A stretch of 64,000 nt of DNA. Origin: Rhodoplanes sp. Its GTDB lineage: Bacteria; Pseudomonadota; Alphaproteobacteria; Rhizobiales; Xanthobacteraceae. Position 1 is the stretch's first letter. The number at the start of each line of letters is the position of its first letter. The notes beneath the pieces were generated by a model that was given only the letters and a program-made list of their open reading frames with translations, did not search any database and was not told the DNA's origin. Where the stretch lies: assembly GCF_013377085.1 (NCBI RefSeq), contig NZ_JACAAX010000015.1, positions 1 through 64,000 on the forward strand, written 5' to 3'. The translations under genes were made by a program, and so were the position numbers. Below are positions 47,128 to 55,216 of this stretch, one piece after another.

Positions 47128-48957
47128 CTACGGCTTCGGCCGCACGGCCGCGAGGAAGTCCGGCTGTGGAATGAACAGACCCTGCGCGCGGACCAGGCCT
47201 TTGCCGAAGTCGCACAACAGGTCCCCCTTGCCGAAAAGGCTTTCGGCGCCAGGCTCGTCCAGCACGATCTGCGCGTTTACAGCATTGGCGACCTTCAGGC
47301 ACACCTTGAGAGGTAGGTTTGCCTTGACGAGGCCCGTGACCACCGCGCGGTCCGGCCGCTGGGTCGCGAGCACCAGATGGATGCCGGCCGCCCGGCCCTT
47401 GCCGGCGATGCGGGCGACGAGCGACTCGAATTCCTTCTTCTCCTCGCGGCCGGCGAGGATCAGGTCGGCGAACTCGTCGAAGATCAGCACCAGGAAGGGA
47501 ATGTCGGTTTGCCCGGCCTTGAAGCGCTCACCCAGATTCACGAAGCCGCCCCGCGCCAGCACCCGATAGCGGGCGTCCATGTCGGCGACGGCGTCCCGCA
47601 GGATCGCCATGGCGTCCGCGAGCGTAGTGGCGACCGGCCGCCAGAGATAGGGGCTGCCTTCGACCCCCGTGAAAGTGAGAATCTTCGGATCGATCAGGGC
47701 GACCTGGACGTGCTTAGGCGAGCTGCGCAACAGCATGCTGGCGACCATCGCCTTCAGCCACTCGCTCTTGCCGCTGCCAGTCGAGCCGGCGACGAGCGCG
47801 TGGCAGGTGTTCGGATCGGCGAAATCCGCCACCACCGGATCGCCCTCGACGCCGATCCCGATCGGAAACGCCACGATGCTCGTCAACGCGCTACCGAGGC
47901 CGCCGGCGAGTTCGACCTTCAGCAGACACGCCTTCGGTTCCGGCCGCGGCAGATCGAGGATGACGAAGCCCTTGCCGGCCTTGATCAGCGGCGGCACGGC
48001 GAGCGAAAGCGGAATCTGCAGGTCTTCGGCGCGGTTCGCAAGCGACGAGACCTTCACGCCCGGCGCCGGCGTCAGCCGGAGGCGCACGAGCTGCGGGCCT
48101 TCGATGATGCCCGAGACCTCGACGCCGAGATTGAAGCCGCGGAACGCCTGGACGACGGTTTGCCCGAGTGCCTCCCGGCTCGGCGCCGCCTGGACTGGAG
48201 GCGATGCTGCCGGCGCCGAGGCGGCCGGCGCGAACATCTCGCTCAGCACCGGTGCGACCAGACCGGAAAAGATGTCGGCCAGATCGCCGCGGGAGACGTG
48301 CACCTCGCTGAAATCGGGCAGGTAGTATTCGAGCGTGCCGCAAAACTCGCAGCCCGGCCGCCAGATCGGCAGCAGGTGCGCATAGATGGCGAGCTGGACC
48401 AGATCTGCCTTTTGTTCCTGGCCTTGGCTCAGCTTGTAGTCGACCACTTCCAGGCGATGATCGGGATGAATCCGGAGGGCATCGACTCGTGCACGGATCT
48501 CGACCACGGTTTCCCCGACCGAAACCGGGATTTTGGCGAGCGGTTCCTCGGTGCCGATGAAGACGTCCTGCCAGTTCTCGAAGGCCTTGGTCCGCCGCTT
48601 CAGATTGATCAGCCTGGCGCAAAAATTGTGCATCCGCTGGGTGAAGAGGAATGCCTCTTCGGCACGACCCTCCGCAAAAAGTTTGTCTGTGAAGGTCTGC
48701 AGCGATGTCGCCCACAGATGCTCGACCAGCCCCTCCGCGGAGTCGATCATCGCCGCAGCCGCGAGGCTGTCGCGTGCGGTCAGCCACCCGACCAGCGTCT
48801 CCGCCTGTTTGTGAAATTGGACGCCGAGCGCCCGCACGGTGCCGGGCGGCGCGAAAGTGCGGGTCGACGGCTTATCGCCGGCGAGCCACTTCGCCCGCCA
48901 CTCGGAATCGAGCACGGCGAACTTCAGCTCGCTCGCCGTTATGCTGTGATGCGCCAT
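47128..48957 (-). CDS. PD-(D/E)XK nuclease-like domain fused to an FtsK/HerA-type DNA translocase motor
   Basis: 609 residues. The N-terminal domain (about 70-240) shows RARVDAL (D159), EVVDYK (D173, K175) and QLAIYA (Q188, Y192), the pattern of RecB/Cas4-like PD-(D/E)XK nucleases; C203 and C206 follow in PGCEFCGTLEYYL. A linker rich in alanine/proline (242-260) leads to an FtsK-beta/motor region: Walker A GSTGSGKS (391-398), Walker B LVLIFDEFADLI (D494, E495), then ATQRPDRAVVTGLVKANLPL. There are no membrane spans and no FtsK gamma DNA-reader domain, so this is not a cell-division FtsK. It overlaps the ATPase gene by 19 bp. Possible role: DNA-translocating nuclease in defence or DNA processing (inference). 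Confidence 0.82.
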   Translation of the reverse strand: MAHHSITASELKFAVLDSEWRAKWLAGDKPSTRTFAPPGTVRALGVQFHKQAETLVGWLTARDSLAAAAMIDSAEGLVEHLWATSLQTFTDKLFAEGRAEEAFLFTQRMHNFCARLINLKRRTKAFENWQDVFIGTEEPLAKIPVSVGETVVEIRARVDALRIHPDHRLEVVDYKLSQGQEQKADLVQLAIYAHLLPIWRPGCEFCGTLEYYLPDFSEVHVSRGDLADIFSGLVAPVLSEMFAPAASAPAASPPVQAAPSREALGQTVVQAFRGFNLGVEVSGIIEGPQLVRLRLTPAPGVKVSSLANRAEDLQIPLSLAVPPLIKAGKGFVILDLPRPEPKACLLKVELAGGLGSALTSIVAFPIGIGVEGDPVVADFADPNTCHALVAGSTGSGKSEWLKAMVASMLLRSSPKHVQVALIDPKILTFTGVEGSPYLWRPVATTLADAMAILRDAVADMDARYRVLARGGFVNLGERFKAGQTDIPFLVLIFDEFADLILAGREEKKEFESLVARIAGKGRAAGIHLVLATQRPDRAVVTGLVKANLPLKVCLKVANAVNAQIVLDEPGAESLFGKGDLLCDFGKGLVRAQGLFIPQPDFLAAVRPKP

Positions 48958-51059
48958 TGCAGGAAGATGGTCTTGGGGCCGGGGTGCGCTTTCAGATTCG
49001 GATGAGCCTCGACGCTTCGCAGCAGGGGGTCACGGAGGCCTTCGCTCCCGAGCCGTCCCAGAACGACCTGGATGTCGACGATCTTCTGAGATCGCACCGT
49101 ATCGAGGACGATTTTGAGCTTTTCGGAGTCGAGCTCAGTCGTGCGGACGGGTGGCGTGGCTTTGTCGTTCGGCGGCTCGGTCTCGGGTTTCTTGCCGGGC
49201 ACATTGTATTTTGTTTCGGCGGGCCACTCGCGAAAACTCAGATCCGTGAGCATGGCCGCGAAGTGGGTTCGAAGCCAGGCGAGGGTTTCCGGTCCGGAAT
49301 ATGCGATGTTGCTCTGCCGTGCATTCGAGTAGAGTTCACGGGCGGCGTGCAATTCGCAAACCTGCTCCAATGTCAGTTCGGTGATCTGGAATCCTCGCGC
49401 TTTCGCGTCGTCGATGGTCTGTTTGATCACTCTCCAGGTCGGCCGGGGCACTTTCGCCAGGTCCGGCGTACGAAAAACGTAGCTGAGAACCGTCTTGCCG
49501 CGATGCGCCTCGGCCAACTCGATCGCTTCCTTGGCGATACTGCCCCACCGGTGCCAATGGTCGCCGCCCTCGAAGGCGAAGAACACGGATCGCTCGGGCC
49601 AGGCCCATTCGACCGAATAATATCGGCGGTGCGCCGGGCGCGTCACGGATACGTTCTCCTGGCCCTGGCCGATGTCCTTGACGAACCACATCAGGGCGTC
49701 CTGGTTGTAAGCCAGCATCGCCTTCTTGGATCGGACCTCGTTGACCTGAAGCTTGAAGAGGTCGTCCAGCGTTTTCGGTGGCGGTGGCGGGTCATCCGGA
49801 TTGGCGAGCCTGCGAAACCTCTCGGCTGACTTCATCAGAAGAGCGCGAACACCGAGTTCCGGAAGCGGAGTGAAGATGGTTTCGAGCCAGCCATCGGCGA
49901 AGAACCGGGCGATGTCGTCCGCGCCGAGATCGTACTCCGTGAGCCGTGCCACGATCAGCTCGCGAGCCCCCTCGGCGCGAATTCCGTCCAGCTTGATCTC
50001 GGGCGATATGCGTTCGTGTTGAGGCTTGGCGATATGCGGCAGGATCTCCGTCATCCAGTTTTCTTGGTTTGCCGTGATGACGGTCAGATGGTTCGGAAGA
50101 TCGACGTAGAGTTGGTCGATGCAGTTGCCGAGCGTTCTGACGAGGGCGATGTCGCTCGCATAGAACTCCGTCTGGTCGAAGCAGAACAGGAATGGTCGAT
50201 AGTAGGACGCGAGCCGGCAGAGCCCCTGCAGCCGGCGGAAGCTCAGCGTGTTGATCTCCTGCGCGGTCGAATCGCCTCGTCCCTCGTTGTCGGCGGCGGC
50301 AAGGCCGAGGAAGTCGACCTCGTTGGCCTCGAGCGGCTCGGCGCGAAGCCATTTCAGGGCGGTACGGCGTCCCGCGCCGTCGCGCTCGTCGAGCGCGATC
50401 GCGGCGAGGATCGTCAGCCAGGCGGCTTCGCGCCCGCCGAGGTCGATGTCACGGTGGTGTAGTCGGGCAGTGAGCTTGCCGATGTCCACGGGGTCGAAGA
50501 TCCGCCCGCTCAGCCATTCGAGCCACTGCCGCGCCTTCGCGTCGGGCAGCGCCGTGCTGCCGCCCAGCTTGCGCAGGAACTCGACAGCGGTTGTCTTGTC
50601 TTTGTAGTTCGGAATGCCGTCCGCGGCGATGAAGTCGGCGGCGACATGAGCGAGCGTGCCGAGCGCCATCGCTTCGATCTGAGTGGCCGCCCCGGTCTTT
50701 TCGACATCCGGGCGCTCGAGCTCCTGGATGGTGAGCAGCAGGATCGAGTGCCATGCTTTGTAGGGATCCTGAAACGGCCGCAGATACACCTTGATGGCTC
50801 GCCGCCCGAGCTTCGAGAATAGGCGGCCGAGAAGGTGCGACTTGCCGTAGCCGCGGTCCGGCGACACCACGAGCTGTGCCTTCTTGGCGCGGGCGGGTTT
50901 ACGTGGCGGTGCGCCGCCGTCCAACGCGGAGAAGTCGCGATGCAGGCTGCTCAGCGGTGAATCGTTGAGGCCCTTGACCGAGAACGACACTTCGCGGGGC
51001 TCCCGGACCACGTCGTCTTCGAACGGGTTCACTTTCGCGTCCGCAAAGGAGGTCGTCAT
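48939..51059 (-). CDS. P-loop ATPase of unknown family, partner of the FtsK-nuclease
   Basis: 706 residues. The P-loop reads SPDRGYGKS (66-74) with K73; the usual first glycine is replaced by proline. Walker B is FLFCFDQTE (D295, E298), and LTVITANQENW (N331) looks like sensor 1, as in AAA/ORC- or KAP-like ATPases. The C-terminal third (about 560-706) is not recognisable, except that its last 80 residues may form a winged helix. It overlaps the preceding gene by four bases and the FtsK-nuclease by 19 bp. This coupling implies a complex. FDQ-type Walker B also appears in BREX ATPases, but I do not see BREX partners. Confidence 0.75.
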   Translation of the reverse strand: MTTSFADAKVNPFEDDVVREPREVSFSVKGLNDSPLSSLHRDFSALDGGAPPRKPARAKKAQLVVSPDRGYGKSHLLGRLFSKLGRRAIKVYLRPFQDPYKAWHSILLLTIQELERPDVEKTGAATQIEAMALGTLAHVAADFIAADGIPNYKDKTTAVEFLRKLGGSTALPDAKARQWLEWLSGRIFDPVDIGKLTARLHHRDIDLGGREAAWLTILAAIALDERDGAGRRTALKWLRAEPLEANEVDFLGLAAADNEGRGDSTAQEINTLSFRRLQGLCRLASYYRPFLFCFDQTEFYASDIALVRTLGNCIDQLYVDLPNHLTVITANQENWMTEILPHIAKPQHERISPEIKLDGIRAEGARELIVARLTEYDLGADDIARFFADGWLETIFTPLPELGVRALLMKSAERFRRLANPDDPPPPPKTLDDLFKLQVNEVRSKKAMLAYNQDALMWFVKDIGQGQENVSVTRPAHRRYYSVEWAWPERSVFFAFEGGDHWHRWGSIAKEAIELAEAHRGKTVLSYVFRTPDLAKVPRPTWRVIKQTIDDAKARGFQITELTLEQVCELHAARELYSNARQSNIAYSGPETLAWLRTHFAAMLTDLSFREWPAETKYNVPGKKPETEPPNDKATPPVRTTELDSEKLKIVLDTVRSQKIVDIQVVLGRLGSEGLRDPLLRSVEAHPNLKAHPGPKTIFLQWRITA

Positions 51060-51841
51060 CGATCGTCCTTGACGACCACCGTGATGAAGGGCTCGGCGAA
51101 GCCGTCGAGACGGATGCCGGCATCGATCACTTCGCGGGGAAGCTCCACCGAGGTCGTCGGATGAATCGTGATCCGCCCCGCTTTGGCTTCTTGCACCAGC
51201 AGCGTGTGCAGCGCTTCTTTCGGCACGTTCAGCGCCTTCATGAGGTCGAAGATCTTGACGGCCGAGAATCCACCCTGCTGGGCCTTGAGCCGGCGGTAGA
51301 CCGGAAGGAGATCCTCGAAACGCAACGACGGGCCGTGTGGCGGGTTCGGCCCCGGTACGGGGCTCGGATCGACCGGCATCGTCGTCGTCTCGAAGGCGAA
51401 ACGCTCCGCGGCGACGTCGCAGTGGAGGTAGTATTTCGACTTTCCGCAGGTGAGTTCGACGATCGCTCGGCCCGCAATTGCATGCTTCACCGCATCGGGA
51501 AAGAACCGGCGGTGCATGCCGGTCACTTTCTTTTCGAGCCCGGGGCGCGACAAGAGCCTGGTGCCCGATTGGAGGACCAAGCGGACCAGCAAGGCGCTCG
51601 CAGTCTCGATCGACGGACCCCTCCCAGCGGCGAAATAGTATTGGGTGCTGCCATGTTTCACGGGCCCCCAGATGTCGCCACGCTCGGCGAGGGTCTTCAA
51701 TGCGTCGCGCAGACGTTCTTCTCGTGCCTTGGCGGTGGCTTTCGCTTTTCCCACGAAACAGGTCTTGAGGGTGCCGAGCGCGAGCCCAGCATCCTCCGCG
51801 TTCATGATTGTCGGAAGGAGGTCGTCTAGCGTTGAAGCCAT
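51056..51841 (-). CDS. Putative winged-helix protein, first gene of the FtsK-nuclease islet
   Basis: 261 residues from ATG at 51841; longer readings run through low-quality sequence. Two segments look like winged helices: RLRDALKTLAERGDIWGPVK with HGSTQYYFAAG in the first third, and FSAVKIFDLMKALNVPKEAL followed by LLVQEAKAGRITIHPTT near the C-terminus. No enzyme motif is visible. I do not recognise a family. As the first gene it may load the complex on DNA or on a partner, or regulate it. It overlaps the ATPase gene in an ATGA junction. Confidence 0.68.
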   Translation of the reverse strand: MASTLDDLLPTIMNAEDAGLALGTLKTCFVGKAKATAKAREERLRDALKTLAERGDIWGPVKHGSTQYYFAAGRGPSIETASALLVRLVLQSGTRLLSRPGLEKKVTGMHRRFFPDAVKHAIAGRAIVELTCGKSKYYLHCDVAAERFAFETTTMPVDPSPVPGPNPPHGPSLRFEDLLPVYRRLKAQQGGFSAVKIFDLMKALNVPKEALHTLLVQEAKAGRITIHPTTSVELPREVIDAGIRLDGFAEPFITVVVKDDR

Positions 51842-52725
51842 TAGGTTTCTGCCGCTTGAAATCAATGGAACGGCAATGCCGCGTCGGGCGCCATCATAGT
51901 CGGGCGACCTGGTGAGAAAAGCCAAATCTAATGGGGCCGTTCGTCGGCCGCCGTTGGCTCGGGATGCCACCTCTTGTCCCGCACCTGAACGCCCGCCGGC
52001 GACACCCCGCGGCGGGGTCGGGGGCGGCCGACCTCCGCGCCGCACAATGGTCGCCGCGGCCGTCGTAGCCGCTACCCGCGCGCCGGCGTGGCTGTGAGCA
52101 ATTCTGCACAGTTCTCGCCATGGGTATGCGTTACTTTTTGCCGATACAGGGGTGTCTTTCCCGACCCCTGGAGGCGGCGGCATGCCATCGGGACGTGATT
52201 TCGACAATCCCGGAAATCCGGGATTCGCCAAGGTCTGCACCACCGCGCGGTCCGTCCGCGGCAGTTATCGCGTGCGCCTGGACGCCGCCGGGTGGCATTG
52301 GATGGCCGGAGCCTCGGGCCAAGTGACGGCACCCGAGGATCATTTCGGCCTTTCGCCGGCCGGCGCGGTCCGGACCTGGTGCCAGGTCCGGTCGGTCCTG
52401 GCGACCCGAGGGGCACCCGGGGCCGGCCCGTCGGCCGCGCTCCCGCCCGGCAATCCGGCCGCGGTCGCGGGCGATCCGGATGACTGGTCCGTGTGACGTC
52501 GCGCCGACCCGCCTGCCGCCGCGGCTGGCCGTCCGGCGGACCGTCCGTGTCGACGGTGCGGCGGCCGCGGAGTTGTGCGTTTTGCGGCGGCGACATAAAT
52601 ATTCACAGGAATACGGATCGTCGGGTGGATCGTCATCCGACGCCGGTGCGACGGCGGTGCGGAACCGAATCCGGCCCCCGTCGCGACGCCGAGACACAGC
52701 GCAATCTCGATCGCAGGAGGTCGCG
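51842..52725. other. 884-bp gap between the islet and the Crp/Fnr gene
   Basis: No convincing gene. It separates divergent transcription units and must contain promoters for both. An AT-rich pocket at about 52595-52615 (CATAAATATTCACAGGAAT) is the best promoter area for the Crp/Fnr gene, and AGGAGG lies eight bases before its start. A sequence near 51985-52025 (CACCCCGCGGCGGGGTCGGG) is another GC palindrome. Confidence 0.4.
52152..52496 (+). CDS. Possible small hypothetical protein
   Basis: A 114-codon frame with an internal ATG at 52182. A middle portion (RGSYRVRLDAAGWHWMAGAS) looks protein-like, while the remainder is proline/alanine/glycine-rich and may be chance in GC-rich DNA. There is no clear ribosome-binding site and no family resemblance. 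Overlapping frames on both strands are equally long, so I hold this weakly. Confidence 0.2.
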   Translation: MSFPTPGGGGMPSGRDFDNPGNPGFAKVCTTARSVRGSYRVRLDAAGWHWMAGASGQVTAPEDHFGLSPAGAVRTWCQVRSVLATRGAPGAGPSAALPPGNPAAVAGDPDDWSV

Positions 52726-53427
52726 ATGGCGGACCGACAGCCTCCGACATTCGATCCCAAGGACTTTCTCGCCAAGGTCGGCGACGGCCGCAGCATCGGC
52801 AAGTACCGCAAGGACCAGATTCTCTTCGCCCAGGGCGAGCCGGCGGACGCGGTGTTCTACATTCAGAGCGGCAAGGTCAAGGTCACGGTCGTCTCGAAGC
52901 AGGGCAAGGAGGCGGTCGTCGCCATCCTGGCTGCCGACGAGTTCGTCGGCGAAGGCTGCCTCGCCGGGCGGGCGACCCGCATGGCGACCGCCGTGGCGAT
53001 GACGGACTCGGTCGTCTTGCGGCTGGAGAAGTCGGCCATCCTGCGGGTGATCCACGAGGAGCCGGCGTTCTCCGAGCTGTTCATCGCCCGTCTGCTGGGT
53101 CGCAACATCCGGGTCGAAGCCGATCTCGTCGACCAACTGTTCAACTCGAGCGAAAAACGTCTCGCGCGCCTGCTGCTGCTGCTGGCGAACTTCGGCAAGG
53201 AGGGCAAGCCGGAGCCGATGATCGCGAAGATCAGCCAGGAGACGCTCGCCGACATGATCGGCACGACGAGGTCGCGCGTCAGCTTCTTCATGAACAAGTT
53301 TCGCAAGCTCGGCTTCATCGACTACAACGGCGGCATCGAGGTCCACAGCTCGCTGCTCAACGTCGTCCTGCACGACTATCCGCACATCGCCGGCACCCCC
53401 GCCGAGTCGGACGAGCCGGAGCAGTGA
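52726..53427 (+). CDS. Crp/Fnr family transcriptional regulator
   Basis: 233 residues from ATG at 52726 after AGGAGG; longer upstream frames are not supported. The cyclic-nucleotide-binding-like fold (LFAQGEPADAVFYIQSGKVK, FVGEGCLAGR) is followed by a long dimer helix. The Crp-type HTH is ISQETLADMIGTTRSRVSFF. No N-terminal cysteine cluster is present, so it is not an FNR-type iron-sulfur oxygen sensor. Ligand and targets are unknown. Confidence 0.92.
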   Translation: MADRQPPTFDPKDFLAKVGDGRSIGKYRKDQILFAQGEPADAVFYIQSGKVKVTVVSKQGKEAVVAILAADEFVGEGCLAGRATRMATAVAMTDSVVLRLEKSAILRVIHEEPAFSELFIARLLGRNIRVEADLVDQLFNSSEKRLARLLLLLANFGKEGKPEPMIAKISQETLADMIGTTRSRVSFFMNKFRKLGFIDYNGGIEVHSSLLNVVLHDYPHIAGTPAESDEPEQ

Positions 53428-53959
53428 CCCACAGCACGGGCCGGCGGTGGCGACGCCCGGCGTGACGCGACAGTCCGGCCGGGTGAGCAAAACAGAACAG
53501 ATCCGGGTGGCTGATCGTGGTAAAAGAACAGCTCATAGAGGTGGACCCGGCCTTGCGTCCGAATCCGCCCTGGAGTCTGGGGACGAGACGCCGTTTTGCG
53601 AGCCGGTTTTGCTTGGCGCGCGAATGTTGCGATGCGGGTGTGGGGCTGCGATCGTGCTGCCGACTCGGGTGCTGCTCGCGGCAGACGTCACGACGAACCT
53701 CCGCCCGCCGGGACGGTGACGCAGTCCGTTGCGTCAGCCGGTGTCAGTTGTGCTGAAAATAATCAGTTGCGTCGTGTCGATCAGTTGCGTTGTTGCGTCG
53801 GCGGAGTCAGTTGCGTCGAGATTTGGACTTGCCTGCCGCCCGACCCGTCCCGAGCCGCGCGCCTCATGCCGCGGTTGAGGGTTTGCTCCGGGCGGCGAGG
53901 CTTTTTTGACGGCCGGGTCCGGTCCGCGGCCGCACACCTTCGCACCGTTCCCAATCGCT
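53428..53959. other. 532-bp gap with repeated TCAGTTG motifs
   Basis: Convergent gap between Crp/Fnr and LacI genes with no credible coding frame. TCAGTTG occurs at 53744, 53763, 53781 and 53807, mostly extended to TCAGTTGCGTYG, with further GTTGCGTC copies at 53728 and 53791. Spacings are 19, 18 and 26 bp. The repeats lie about 140-220 bp beyond the LacI stop. I cannot name their role. Confidence 0.55.
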
Positions 53960-54970
53960 TCAAGCCGATTGACGTTGCACGATCTCGAAACCGACATCGA
54001 TGACCCGCTCGCGGATTGTCTCGCCGCTGCACCGTGCGATGATCAGCTCGCCGGCGAGCCTGCCGATCGATGCGCCGTCGACATGCACGGTCGTCAGCGA
54101 CGGAACGATGTGGGCGGCGAAGTCGGCGTTGCCGAACCCGCAAACGGCGAGATCGTCCGGAACGCGCAGCCCGCGCGCCTGCGCCTCCACGATCACGCCC
54201 TGGGCCAGTTGATCGGCGCTGCACGCGACCGCCCGCAACGCCGGATCCTGGCGGAGAAGCTCCCCCAAGGCGCTGCGGCCGAGAGCGAGGCTGCTCGGCG
54301 CCGGGACGACGGCGGTCGGAACATTGTGCCCGACAGTCGCCAGGAATCCCTCGCGGCGGAGCTGAGCGCGATGGTCGTCGCCGGTGGCGATCCCGATCCT
54401 GCCGTATCCCTTGCCGAGGAGGTATCCGGCGAGCGCGCTGCCGACCTTGATGTGGGAGAAACCGACCACGATGTCGAGCGGCCGATCCGTCAAGTCCCAG
54501 GTCTCGATCACCGGGGTGCCGAGACGCACGAGCTGCCGGCGCGCCGCCTCGGAGCGGATCAGCCCCGTGACCACGATGCCGTCGACCCGACGGCCGATCA
54601 TCGCATTGAGCAGCGCGTCCTGGCGCGAATCGTCGTAGCGCATCTGGCCCAGCATCAATTGATAGCCGGCGCCGTCGAGCACGTCGGTGAGCGACTGCAG
54701 GGTCGGCAGGAACTGGGCGACGGACAGCGCCGGCACGAGCCCGCCCACCAGCCGGCTGCGATTGGACTTGAGACTGCCGGCGAGAAGATTCGGAATGTAT
54801 CCGGTCGCCTGCACCGCCGCCTGCACGCGGGCGATGGTCTTCTCCGACACCAGCTTGGGATTCGTCAGCGCCCGCGATGCGGTGATCAACGAAACGCCTG
54901 CCGCACGGGCCACGTCGTGGAGCGTCGCGGACTTGGCGGACAAGGGCTCGAGGTCGGACTTGCGGGGCAA
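53960..54970 (-). CDS. LacI family transcriptional regulator
   Basis: 336 residues from TTG at 54970; a second TTG nine codons in is an alternative, and no ATG precedes the HTH. The N-terminal HTH is TLHDVARAAGVSLITASRAL with the LacI hinge helix (PNLLAGSLKSNRSRLVGGL). The effector domain is of the periplasmic-binding-protein type (GntR-like branch). Two palindromes of LacI type lie between it and the divergent TctC/dehydratase genes, so it is their likely repressor and its own. The inducer is probably the sugar acid used by the dehydratase. Confidence 0.92.
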   Translation of the reverse strand: MPRKSDLEPLSAKSATLHDVARAAGVSLITASRALTNPKLVSEKTIARVQAAVQATGYIPNLLAGSLKSNRSRLVGGLVPALSVAQFLPTLQSLTDVLDGAGYQLMLGQMRYDDSRQDALLNAMIGRRVDGIVVTGLIRSEAARRQLVRLGTPVIETWDLTDRPLDIVVGFSHIKVGSALAGYLLGKGYGRIGIATGDDHRAQLRREGFLATVGHNVPTAVVPAPSSLALGRSALGELLRQDPALRAVACSADQLAQGVIVEAQARGLRVPDDLAVCGFGNADFAAHIVPSLTTVHVDGASIGRLAGELIIARCSGETIRERVIDVGFEIVQRQSA

Positions 54971-55012
54971 TGGCGTGCGGCTACGTAGCAGTCCCAGGCT
55001 TGCGGTCGACGA

Positions 55013-55030
55013 TACGACAACGTTATCATA
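55013..55030. promoter_or_regulatory. Secondary LacI-type operator
   Basis: TACGACAAC/GTTATCATA, an 18-bp dyad with two mismatches and the central CG typical of LacI-family operators. It is 43 bp upstream of the regulator's start. Its centre is 106 bp from that of the stronger palindrome at 55115-55140, close to ten helical turns. Confidence 0.65.
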
Positions 55031-55114
55031 CCAGCCGCTTGGAATGCAATTTCCGGCTGCGTCTTACGGAAATGTCGATTTCGTCCAGCGGCGTGCGCCG
55101 GTTTTTCTTGTTCC

Positions 55115-55140
55115 GCAGAATGACAACGTTGTCATTCTGC
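55115..55140. promoter_or_regulatory. Perfect 26-bp palindrome, primary LacI-type operator
   Basis: GCAGAATGACAAC is followed directly by its exact reverse complement, giving a 26-bp perfect palindrome with core TGACAACGTTGTCA. This matches the general LacI/GalR operator layout. It lies 76 bp before the TctC start codon, a suitable place to block that promoter. Confidence 0.85.
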
Positions 55141-55216
55141 CTCCCGAATACAAGCCCGTCGGGGTCCCGCCCTCGACGCCGAATGCCCGCCTTTCCCGTC
55201 AAGGAGGATACACTCC

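Noticed and set aside
47128-48957. Housekeeping cell-division FtsK
   Set aside because: No membrane spans, no gamma domain, nuclease-like N-terminus instead.
46433-51841. A known BREX, Dpt or Wadjet locus
   Set aside because: No PglX methylase, PglZ, SMC, Toprim or sulfur-modification genes are present.
53744-53813. CRISPR-like array at the TCAGTTG repeats
   Set aside because: Repeats are about 7-12 bp with irregular 11-19 bp spacing, far shorter than CRISPR repeats, and no cas genes are near.
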